NCBI GenBank assembly: GCA_016710985.1
Contig: JADJTX010000021.1
Location: forward strand, 13,369-77,368
Length of the DNA: 64,000 nucleotides
Reading direction: 5' to 3'
Origin: Ignavibacteria bacterium
GTDB taxonomy: Bacteria; Bacteroidota; Ignavibacteria; Tepidaquicellales; Tepidaquicellaceae
Positions 18,619 through 25,806 of the stretch are shown piece by piece. Position 1 is the stretch's first letter, and every line of letters begins with the position of its first letter. The notes under the pieces were generated by a model. That model was given only the letters and a program-made list of their open reading frames with translations, made no database searches and had not been told where the DNA came from. Position numbers and translations under genes: made by a program.

Positions 18619-19119
18619 ATGGATAAGCAAAAATGGGAACCGAAGATAGTGGCTTTTGTCTGCAACTGGTGTACATACACGGGCGCGGATCTTGCAGGAA
18701 CATCGCGAATGAAGTATCCGGCAAATACAAAAATGATACGAGTCATGTGTTCGGGGAGCATTGATCCTGTATTTATACTTAAAGCGTTTGAAAGAGGCGC
18801 TGACGGGGTACTGATTTCGGGATGTCATCCGAATGATTGTCATTACAATGCCGGCAATTTTCATGCGCGGAGGCGATGGGATTTTTTTCATGAACTATTA
18901 GACTTCATAGGTATAGAAAAAGGCAGACTGCAGTTTTCATGGATATCGGCTTCTGAAGGAAAAAAGTTTGCTGATGTGATATCAAAAGTTACTAAAGATA
19001 TCAAAGCGTTGGGACCGTTTACGGATTATCAGAAAATGAATTCAGAGTTTACTGCTTTTTTTCCTGAAGAGACTGCTGAAGACCATGAAGTTTTAAATAA
19101 AGTTGAGGAGATTGTCTGA
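18619..19119 (+). CDS. flxD: MvhD/FlxD-type iron-sulfur subunit
   Basis: The 166-residue protein is a full-length MvhD-family subunit: VAFVCNWCTYTGADLAG, then RVMCSGSIDP, GADGVLISGCHPNDCHY and ARRRWDFF, which hold the [2Fe-2S] Cys residues. Family knowledge: MvhD/FlxD docks on HdrA and passes electrons between it and the electron-donating module. No NiFe-hydrogenase subunits are nearby and the following genes are flavin and ferredoxin types, so FlxD of a FlxABCD-HdrABC complex is the better name. Its stop overlaps the next start by one base (TGATG), which shows translational coupling. Confidence 0.85.
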   Translation: MDKQKWEPKIVAFVCNWCTYTGADLAGTSRMKYPANTKMIRVMCSGSIDPVFILKAFERGADGVLISGCHPNDCHYNAGNFHARRRWDFFHELLDFIGIEKGRLQFSWISASEGKKFADVISKVTKDIKALGPFTDYQKMNSEFTAFFPEETAEDHEVLNKVEEIV

Positions 19120-20003
19120 TGAAAGATCTTAGAGAACATACAAGAGAGCTTCTTGAAAAAGGTGAAATTGCTGCAGTAATCGGATACAGGCAGGTATCAG
19201 AGATGCGCACTAAGCCGGTAATCGTTACGGATCCGGCGGATGCAGAGCATCTTGTATTCAATGAATACTGTCTGAACAACCTTGCGGTTTATCTAACCAA
19301 AGCAAGAATAAAAGCATTGTGCAGAACCAAAGATAAGACTTTGAAGCTTGCAATAACAGCGAAACCTTGTGATGTCCATTCAATTGTTGCTTTGATACAG
19401 GAAAATCAAATACACCGCAAAGATATTCATATCATAAGTTTTAACTGTCATGGTGTGGTTAAAGATTTCGGGTGTGAATTCAACGGAGACAATCTTGCTT
19501 CTAAATGTATAACCTGTGAAACTCACAAACCGCTGTATTTTGATAAAATATTTGGAGAAGAGAAAGAGACACCTAAAGCAAGTGATCAGGCATTGGCAAG
19601 AATTCAGGAATTAGAAAGTATGACACATAAAGAAAGATTTGAATTCTTCAAAGGAGAGTTTGACAGGTGCATAAAGTGCTATGCGTGCAGGGCGGTATGT
19701 CCGCTGTGTTATTGTCAGAGATGCATTACTGATAAAGCAATTCCAAGATGGATAGAATCAAGCTCGCATCAGAGAGGTAATTTTTCATGGAATATTGTCA
19801 GAGCATTTCATCTGAGTGCCAGATGCACGGGTTGCGGTGAATGTGAGCGCGCCTGTCCTGCAGATATACCTCTGACTTTGCTCAACAGAAGAATGGCAAT
19901 AGAGGCTAAGAGGTCATTTTCATATGTCTCGGGAAGAAGTTTAGAAACACCGACTCTTGTAGGGAGCTTTAATGAGAAGGATAGTGATGAGCTTTTTATG
20001 TAA
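19119..20003 (+). CDS. flxC: FlxC-like ferredoxin-domain subunit
   Basis: The 294-residue protein has an FrhB/HydB-like N-terminal region (LAITAKPCDVHSIVALIQ) and two cysteine groups: CIKCYACRAVCPLCYCQRC near residue 190 and CTGCGECERACPADIPL near residue 240, giving at least two [4Fe-4S] clusters. Family knowledge: in FlxABCD-HdrABC systems of anaerobes, such ferredoxin-like subunits lie between the NAD(P)H-oxidising flavoprotein and FlxD/HdrA. The assignment to FlxC rather than a related sulfhydrogenase or formate dehydrogenase beta-type subunit rests on the gene order D-C-B-A. It overlaps flxD by one base. It ends in a GATATGAGGTAT word-repeat gap before flxB. Confidence 0.7.
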   Translation: MKDLREHTRELLEKGEIAAVIGYRQVSEMRTKPVIVTDPADAEHLVFNEYCLNNLAVYLTKARIKALCRTKDKTLKLAITAKPCDVHSIVALIQENQIHRKDIHIISFNCHGVVKDFGCEFNGDNLASKCITCETHKPLYFDKIFGEEKETPKASDQALARIQELESMTHKERFEFFKGEFDRCIKCYACRAVCPLCYCQRCITDKAIPRWIESSSHQRGNFSWNIVRAFHLSARCTGCGECERACPADIPLTLLNRRMAIEAKRSFSYVSGRSLETPTLVGSFNEKDSDELFM

Positions 20004-20072
20004 TGAGATATGAGGTATATGAGATATGAGGTATGAGGTATGAGATAATGAGATAATGAGATTGAGTAAATA
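20000..20072. repeat. GATATGAGGTAT word-repeat array within the operon
   Basis: TGAGATATGAGGTATATGAG and similar words repeat from the stop of flxC to about 20072. This is a different word set from the array after hdrA. flxB starts at 20091. Confidence 0.8.
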
Positions 20073-20090
20073 AATAATTAGTAACTAAGT

Positions 20091-21104
20091 ATGATGGAAG
20101 AGAAAATAATTTCAAGAGATGATCTGCTTAAGATCTGCAAGGATGTTATTGAGAAAGGACACACTTTACTGTCACCGGGAATAGCTGAGTATAATGTTGT
20201 TAAAGATGTTTCTCAGATAAAGCTTGATGCTTCTGCATTGCCGACGAAGACTTCATATAAATCTTATGTCTTTCCTAAAGCCGAACCTGTGCTTTATTAC
20301 AAAAGAAGCAAGAGTGATGTTCAGCTGATTGATGTAAATGTTGACGGTAAGAATATTATCATACTCGGAGCAAAGCCGTGTGATACGAATTCACTTAACA
20401 TAATGAAACATCTTTTCAACTGGGATTACAGCGACGAGTTTTTTAATCTGAGAGAAAAGCATTTTATTACAATCGGACTGATGTGCAGTCATTATGATGA
20501 ATATTGCTTCTGCACTTCGATCGGATTGTCACCTGTTTCAGAAAAAGGATCAGATATTTTTCTCATACCTCTTGATAAGAATAATTTTGCTTTGAGGATA
20601 GTAACTGAAAAAGGAAAAGAGTTCATTGAGCCATATTCGGAATTTTTAAACACAGTTGATGAAACACTGTCACGGCAGGTTACTGAAAATGTAAAACAAC
20701 CTGAAGTTGCATTTGACTGCAAAGAAGTTCATGAATGGCTCGGAAGTAATTTCGAGAATCCAAAATGGGAAGGAATTGGAAACATTTGTCTGTCCTGCGC
20801 TCAGTGTGCGTTTGTGTGCCCGGTATGTCATTGCTTTGATATAGTGGATGAAGATTACAGTTATACTGAAGGAAGAAGGATGAAGAACTGGGACGGATGT
20901 CAGTTCGGGAATTTTACGCTTCACGCATCAGGTCACAATCCGAGAGACATTCAAAGCAAGCGGTACAGACAGAGAGTAAATCATAAGTTCAGATATTATG
21001 TGGATAAGTTCGGTGAGATATTCTGTACAGGCTGCGGAAGATGTTCGAGAGGATGCCCTGTCAGCATTGACATAAAAGAGATAGTTTCAAATTGCAAAGA
21101 CTAA
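20091..21104 (+). CDS. flxB: FlxB-like 4Fe-4S subunit (hydrogenase/sulfite reductase beta-subunit type)
   Basis: The 337-residue protein belongs to the HydB/AsrA type of 4Fe-4S dicluster proteins. An N-terminal domain has the PCD motif (IIILGAKPCDTNSLNIMK) and LMCSHYDEYCFC. Two C-terminal cluster motifs follow: CLSCAQCAFVCPVCHCF and CTGCGRCSRGCP. Family knowledge: it relays electrons from the FAD/NAD subunit to the complex. Two ATGs stand next to each other at the start (MMEE). The stop is 14 bp before the next ATG, and its last codons overlap the AAGGAG ribosome-binding site of flxA. Confidence 0.8.
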   Translation: MMEEKIISRDDLLKICKDVIEKGHTLLSPGIAEYNVVKDVSQIKLDASALPTKTSYKSYVFPKAEPVLYYKRSKSDVQLIDVNVDGKNIIILGAKPCDTNSLNIMKHLFNWDYSDEFFNLREKHFITIGLMCSHYDEYCFCTSIGLSPVSEKGSDIFLIPLDKNNFALRIVTEKGKEFIEPYSEFLNTVDETLSRQVTENVKQPEVAFDCKEVHEWLGSNFENPKWEGIGNICLSCAQCAFVCPVCHCFDIVDEDYSYTEGRRMKNWDGCQFGNFTLHASGHNPRDIQSKRYRQRVNHKFRYYVDKFGEIFCTGCGRCSRGCPVSIDIKEIVSNCKD

Positions 21105-21118
21105 GGAGTAAAGAAATC

Positions 21119-21952
21119 ATGAACAACATTTATATGCCACATCTTGCAGAGATAAAAGAGATAATAGACGAATCGCCTGATACAAGAACATTCAGACTCA
21201 GATTCAAAGACGAGGATACGTCAGACAGTTTTGAATTCAAAGCAGGGCAGTTTGCGGAGTACTCGGCATTCGGTGACGGTGAGTCAACATTCTGCATAGC
21301 GTCATCACCTACCCGGAAAGATTTCATTGAATGTTCATTCAAAGTGTATGGCAAGGTAACACAGGCACTGTACCGCCTCAATAAAGGTGACACGATAGGA
21401 ATCAGAGGACCGTATGGCAACTGGTTTCCTCTTGAAGATATGAAAGGCAAAAATCTTTTGTTCATTGCGGGAGGTATCGGGATTGCACCGGTGCGTTGTG
21501 TCATTGATAATGCTCTCGACTTAAGAGATGATTTCAAAGATATACCTATCATTTGCGGAGCAAGGTCAGTGAGCGATATTATTTACAAACAGGAAATTAA
21601 AGAATGGAAAGCCCGTTCTGATTTGAAAACAGTCATTACAGTTGATCCCGGAGGCGAGACAAAATCATGGGACGGAGAAGTAGGATTTGTTCCTGCTGTG
21701 GTTGAAAAGACAGCACCTCCGTCGGATAATACAGCAGTAATACTATGCGGACCGCCGGTGATGATAAAGTTCACGATGCCGGTGCTGACAAAACTCGGAT
21801 TCAAAGATGAAGATGTCTATACAACATTAGAGAACCGCATGAAATGCGGACTCGGTAAATGCGGAAGATGCAATATTGGAAATGTATATGTTTGTAAGGA
21901 TGGTCCGGTGTTTACTTATGCGCAGATAAAGAGACTGCCGCAGGAATTTTGA
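21119..21952 (+). CDS. flxA: FlxA-like FAD/NAD(P)-binding oxidoreductase
   Basis: The ATG at 21119 is chosen because AAGGAG lies 11 bp upstream; a more upstream start would overlap flxB. The 277-residue protein is a ferredoxin-NADP reductase-type flavoprotein. The FAD domain has GQFAEYS, and the nucleotide domain has LLFIAGGIGIAPVR and AVILCGPPVMI. A C-terminal [2Fe-2S] motif, MKCGLGKCGRCNIG followed by YVC, is typical of HydG/AsrB/FlxA and PyrK-like proteins. Family knowledge: it oxidises NAD(P)H and feeds electrons to HdrA for bifurcation. It is the last gene of the operon. A hairpin terminator follows 160 bp later. Confidence 0.82.
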   Translation: MNNIYMPHLAEIKEIIDESPDTRTFRLRFKDEDTSDSFEFKAGQFAEYSAFGDGESTFCIASSPTRKDFIECSFKVYGKVTQALYRLNKGDTIGIRGPYGNWFPLEDMKGKNLLFIAGGIGIAPVRCVIDNALDLRDDFKDIPIICGARSVSDIIYKQEIKEWKARSDLKTVITVDPGGETKSWDGEVGFVPAVVEKTAPPSDNTAVILCGPPVMIKFTMPVLTKLGFKDEDVYTTLENRMKCGLGKCGRCNIGNVYVCKDGPVFTYAQIKRLPQEF

Positions 21953-22104
21953 TTCACTGTTCAATTTTAAATGAACAATGTTGAATATTCAAAGATTTAG
22001 TGACAAGTAAGGATTTTTTTTTCTGTAATTTATTAATGTCTCAACCCGCTTTCTCCGGCGGATTAAAGTCAGAATAATTATGAAGAAATATTTATTCTTA
22101 AAAT

Positions 22105-22160
22105 TAAAAATAAAATCCCGGGTTTTGAAGAGTATTTCTTCAGAGGTTGGGATTTTTATT
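22105..22160 (+). terminator. Hairpin terminator downstream of the hdr-flx operon
   Basis: AAAATCCC (22112-22119) pairs with GGGATTTT (from 22149). An inner stem, TGAAGA/TCTTCA, encloses GTATT. A T-rich tract (TTTTTATTT) follows the outer stem. Confidence 0.65.
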
Positions 22161-22200
22161 TAAATAAATAAAAATCAAACCTGTTATATGAAGGAATACC

Positions 22201-22213
22201 TAACGGGAATTAT
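22201..22213 (+). promoter_or_regulatory. Conserved leader element TAACGGGAATTAT (three copies in the window)
   Basis: Found 34 bp before the ATG at 22235. Related copies lie at 23586 (TAACGGGAATTAT, 35 bp before 23621) and 25770 (TAACTGGAATTTT, 37 bp before 25807). Partial similarity extends about 20 bp further upstream. It is part of a duplicated leader; its role is unknown. Confidence 0.45.
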
Positions 22214-22234
22214 GAAAAATAAATATATAACATT

Positions 22235-23452
22235 ATGAAAAAGCTATTTTTACAATTGGTTGTAATTGCTTTAATTCTTAACTCTTCATTTTTAATTAAT
22301 AATTCTGTGAGTCAGTGGGTGCAAGTAGGAAACGAAATGGGAAATAATAGATACATTAATTCCCTAACATCAAATTCTAGTTATATTTTTGCTAGCACAG
22401 ATGACAGTGGTGTTTATCGGTCCACAAATAACGGTACGAACTGGATTCATACATCTTTGAATAATAAAGCTACTTCTTCACTTATAGTGAGCGAAAATAA
22501 TATTTTTGCAGGAACAGGATCGACAGGATCATATGTCGTTTATTTCTCCACAGATAACGGCAATACCTGGAATCAAACTAATCTTAATAAAGGTGTTGCT
22601 TGCTTTGCTATACTCGGAAGTAGTATCTTTGCGGGGACTGAATATGATGGTGTATATATTTCTACAATTAACGGAACGAGCTGGACCCAAACTGCTTTGA
22701 ATAACAGATCTATTTATTCTCTTCTTGCTATCGGAAATAGTTTATTTGCAGGAACTGATATTGGCGTCTATCTTTCTAATAATAACGGCACTAATTGGAC
22801 TCAAACTACATTGAATAATGTTCCTGTTTTATCTCTTTCGACAATCGGGAATAATATTTTTGCAGGGACTTATTATTCTAATAATGGCTTTTATCTCTCC
22901 ACTAATAGCGGCGTAAACTGGACTGCGGTTCCAACGTTTCAAACTATCTTATCATTTGAAGTTTCAGGAACAAACCTCTTTGCAGGTAATTTTAGTGCCG
23001 GAGTTTATCTTTCCACAGATAACGGTTCAAGTTGGTTAAATAAAAATCAGGGGTTTCCCTCTTCAATAACAATTAATAAATTACTAATCGCTAATAATTA
23101 TATCTTTGCAGCATCACAGGGTAAATCCGTTTGGCGCCGCTTTTATACTGATATAATTGGCATTAAAAATATTGGTACAGAAATACCTGCAAAGTATTCG
23201 CTATCACAAAACTATCCGAACCCGTTCAACCCGGTCACGAATCTGGAATTTGGGATTTCGAAATTGGGATTTGTAACATTGAAGATCTATGATTTGCTTG
23301 GTAAAGAAGTAGCGACGTTAGTAAATGAAAAATTAAATCCCGGGACATACAGGGTTGAGTTTGACGCGGGCACCCTGACAAGCGGAGTGTATTTCTACAG
23401 ACTAACTTCAGGTGACTTTACCGATACGAAGAGGATGCTGCTTATCAAGTGA
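22235..23452 (+). CDS. Secreted BNR-type beta-propeller with T9SS CTD
   Basis: The 405-residue protein has a signal peptide ending about NNSVSQW, then seven to eight 38-40-residue blades of the type IFAGTxxxGVYxSTNNGTNW, then the sorting domain SQNYPNPFNPVTNLEFG to TDTKRMLLIK. Family knowledge: Asp-box/BNR-like sequences form beta-propellers that are often structural or carbohydrate-binding; no catalytic residues can be picked out. Export through T9SS to the surface is predicted. The gene is intact. The stop is followed by GGAGTGAG words and a block that recurs after the 25222 gene, evidence of segmental duplication between the neighbours. Confidence 0.8.
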   Translation: MKKLFLQLVVIALILNSSFLINNSVSQWVQVGNEMGNNRYINSLTSNSSYIFASTDDSGVYRSTNNGTNWIHTSLNNKATSSLIVSENNIFAGTGSTGSYVVYFSTDNGNTWNQTNLNKGVACFAILGSSIFAGTEYDGVYISTINGTSWTQTALNNRSIYSLLAIGNSLFAGTDIGVYLSNNNGTNWTQTTLNNVPVLSLSTIGNNIFAGTYYSNNGFYLSTNSGVNWTAVPTFQTILSFEVSGTNLFAGNFSAGVYLSTDNGSSWLNKNQGFPSSITINKLLIANNYIFAASQGKSVWRRFYTDIIGIKNIGTEIPAKYSLSQNYPNPFNPVTNLEFGISKLGFVTLKIYDLLGKEVATLVNEKLNPGTYRVEFDAGTLTSGVYFYRLTSGDFTDTKRMLLIK

Positions 23453-23472
23453 GCGGAGTGAGTGGGTTTTGC

Positions 23473-23533
23473 GGAGTGAAGTTTGAAATGAAATTACGGA
23501 CAAAGTGTTACAGAATATTTTTGGAAGGATGAA
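23473..23533. repeat. Duplicated intergenic block, copy 1
   Basis: GGAGTGAAGTTTGAAAT, then AATATTTTTGGAAGGATGAA. The block recurs at 25657-25720 with few differences. Both copies follow a T9SS CTD stop codon and precede the TAACNGGAATT leader. Confidence 0.75.
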
Positions 23534-23620
23534 TATGGATTATTGATTCAGGAAATATCATTAAACTCATTACCATAAAAATGTGTAACGGGAATTATAT
23601 AAAAATAAAAAAGTGAAGTT

Positions 23621-25138
23621 ATGAAAACAAAAAATTTATTAATTTCTGTTTTTGTGTTCTGTATGTTTACGTTTGTAAATATCAGTTCTTATTCAAACAA
23701 TATCTCAGTAAGTAATTTCAGTCTTACAAGTCAAAATGTAACCGGTCATTATTCCATGATAAAATTTGATATCTCCTGGGAAAACTCATGGCGTGTTGCA
23801 TCTCCTTTAAATAACTGGGATGCAGCATGGGTGTTTGTAAAGTACCGCATAGGTTCAGGCGAATGGCAACATACATGGCTGAATAACACAGGACATATCA
23901 ATCCGTCAGGGAGTACAATAACTACAGGCTTACTTGATCCCGCACTTCCATTTAACCCGACAACAAATCCCGGATTAGGCGCTTTTATATATCGTGATGC
24001 TAACGGTACCGGCACATTTTCTAAATCCGGCATTCAGCTTCGATGGAATTATGGTGATAACGGTGTACCTGATAACGCAATAATTGATATTCGTGTATAT
24101 GCAATTGAGCAGGTATATGTGCCACAGGGACCTTTTGATCTGGGTAGCGGAGGAACGGAAGACGGCGCTTTTTACAAGTACCCGACAAGGGCTAATACTT
24201 ATCAAATCACAAGTGAAGATGCAATCATAGTTGGAAATGCGGCCGGTAACTTATTTTATACAGGTGGCTCTGATATAGGCGATGAACTCGGTCCCATCCC
24301 ATCTGCTTTCCCAAAAGGTTATAATGCCTTTTACTGTATGAAGTATGAAATAAGTCAACAGGGCTATGTTGACTTTTTAAATAGTCTTACACAATCTCAG
24401 GCGAACAATCGTAAATACGACGCTTTGGGTAATAATCGCTATGCTGTTACAGGAACTACGGCAGGAAATTACACTACAACGAATCCTTTTGTCGCCATGC
24501 TCAATTTAAGCTGGGCTGATCATGCAGCATATCTTGACTGGAGCGGCTTAAGACCTATGACTGAGCTTGAATTTGAAAAATCATGCAGGGGAACGCAAAC
24601 AGCTGTAGTTAACGAATATGCCTGGGGTACTTCTGAAATAGCAAATAGTCCATACACTTTGAGTAATATGGGTGAAAATAATGAAAACATAGCGACCAAT
24701 TACAGCACTACAGCCGGTAATTCGGCTTATAGCTCTACTACTTTTAATGTAAATATTAATGGACCGGTACGTGCAGGTATATTTGCAGGAAATGGATTAA
24801 ATACAGGCAGAGTAACATCCGGGGCAACTTATTACGGTATAATGGAAATGACCGGTAATCTTTGGGAACGACCAATTACAGCGGGAAATCCCACAGGCAG
24901 ATCATTTACCGGTAAGAATGGCAATGGTTTGCTTGATGCCGACGGAAATGCTGATGTTCTGTCATGGCCTCCCAACGCTTCTGCTGTAGGTATCGGTTTT
25001 CGCGGTGGTAATTTTGGGCTTACTCCTCCATGGGGCTTACAAGTTTCAGATCGACACCATGCCTCAAGAGTCATCAATGGTAATTCCCGTGGCTCAGTAT
25101 ATGGCGGTCGTGGAGTGCGTTCGGTACCTCTACAGTAA
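23621..25138 (+). CDS. Secreted FGE/sulfatase-modifying-factor-fold protein
   Basis: The 505-residue protein has an N-terminal signal peptide, an N-terminal beta-domain of about 180 residues (WDAAWVFVKYRIGSGEWQHT), and a C-terminal FGE-sulfatase (SUMF1) domain: FYCMKYEISQQGYVDFLNSL, LSWADHAAYLDWSGLRPMTE, LEFEKSCRG, MEMTGNLWER, and FRGGNF with DRHHASR and YGGRGVRSV. The paired C-terminal cysteines that formylglycine-generating enzymes use are absent, so enzymatic activity is doubtful and a structural or binding role is likelier. There is no T9SS CTD. GldJ/GldK of T9SS use this fold, but they are lipoproteins and this has no lipobox. The next gene, 83 bp on, is a short protein made almost only of a CTD. 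Confidence 0.8.
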   Translation: MKTKNLLISVFVFCMFTFVNISSYSNNISVSNFSLTSQNVTGHYSMIKFDISWENSWRVASPLNNWDAAWVFVKYRIGSGEWQHTWLNNTGHINPSGSTITTGLLDPALPFNPTTNPGLGAFIYRDANGTGTFSKSGIQLRWNYGDNGVPDNAIIDIRVYAIEQVYVPQGPFDLGSGGTEDGAFYKYPTRANTYQITSEDAIIVGNAAGNLFYTGGSDIGDELGPIPSAFPKGYNAFYCMKYEISQQGYVDFLNSLTQSQANNRKYDALGNNRYAVTGTTAGNYTTTNPFVAMLNLSWADHAAYLDWSGLRPMTELEFEKSCRGTQTAVVNEYAWGTSEIANSPYTLSNMGENNENIATNYSTTAGNSAYSSTTFNVNINGPVRAGIFAGNGLNTGRVTSGATYYGIMEMTGNLWERPITAGNPTGRSFTGKNGNGLLDADGNADVLSWPPNASAVGIGFRGGNFGLTPPWGLQVSDRHHASRVINGNSRGSVYGGRGVRSVPLQ

Positions 25139-25221
25139 AATTAATTTTAGAAACTCAGGGTATTAAGTTCTGTTAAGAATAATTTTAGTACTTAACTTTT
25201 AAATATTTAAAAATAAATCAA

Positions 25222-25635
25222 ATGAAAAGAATAATTATATATATAGTGATAGTGCTTGCAATTCCGGTTTTACTTCATGCACAGTATACAGGCGGCAACG
25301 GGAGAGGCGATGTGTCAGTCAGTTATACCAATGTCCATATTTTAGTTCATGATATTACAACAGAAATACCTTCAAAATATGAACTTGCTCAAAACTATCC
25401 GAACCCGTTCAACCCTTCTACGAATCTGGAATTTGGGATTTCGGAATTGGGATTTGTGTCGTTGAAGATATATGATCTTCTTGGTAAAGAAGTAGTGACG
25501 TTAGTTAATGAAAAATTAAATCCCGGAACCTACAGGGTTGAGTTTGATGCGGGCAGTCTGACGAGCGGAGTGTATTTCTACAGACTAACTTCAGGTGACT
25601 TTACTGATACTAAGAGGATGCTGCTTGTGAAGTGA
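25222..25635 (+). CDS. Mini T9SS protein: signal peptide, short linker and sorting domain only
   Basis: The 137-residue protein has a signal peptide ending LLHAQ (about residue 21). About 30 residues follow (YTGGNGRGDVSVSYTNVHIL), then a complete sorting domain from AQNYPNPFNPSTNLEFG to TDTKRMLLVK. There is no room for an enzyme or propeller. The GGNGRGD segment resembles ends I have seen on secreted Bacteroidota proteins. Either it is a surface-anchored adaptor for the neighbouring FGE-fold protein, which lacks a CTD, or the remnant of a larger gene whose cargo was deleted. It is intact with a normal start, so I keep it as a gene. The last 80 bp are identical or nearly so to the end of the 25807 gene. 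Confidence 0.75.
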   Translation: MKRIIIYIVIVLAIPVLLHAQYTGGNGRGDVSVSYTNVHILVHDITTEIPSKYELAQNYPNPFNPSTNLEFGISELGFVSLKIYDLLGKEVVTLVNEKLNPGTYRVEFDAGSLTSGVYFYRLTSGDFTDTKRMLLVK

Positions 25636-25656
25636 GTTTGAGTGTGTAGAGTGTGT

Positions 25657-25720
25657 GGAGTGAAGTTTGAAATAAAATTACCACTAATGTGTTTCAGAAT
25701 ATTTTTGGAAGGATGAAGTT
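25657..25720. repeat. Duplicated intergenic block, copy 2
   Basis: Second copy of the block at 23473-23533, again between a CTD stop and a TAACTGGAATT leader. Confidence 0.75.
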
Positions 25721-25806
25721 GGCTTATTTAAAAAATAAATGTAATCAGACCCGTTGCATCAAGAACGTGTAACTGGAATTTTAAAACAACTTTATTACAG
25801 AATACT

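Noticed and set aside
18619..21952. Mvh or sulfhydrogenase (NiFe) operon
   Set aside because: MvhD-, HydB- and HydG-like subunits are present but no NiFe large or small subunit is; the set matches FlxABCD.
23621..25138. FGE-fold protein as target of a diversity-generating retroelement
   Set aside because: No reverse transcriptase or template repeat is visible, and the C-terminal region shows no adenine-biased variable pattern.
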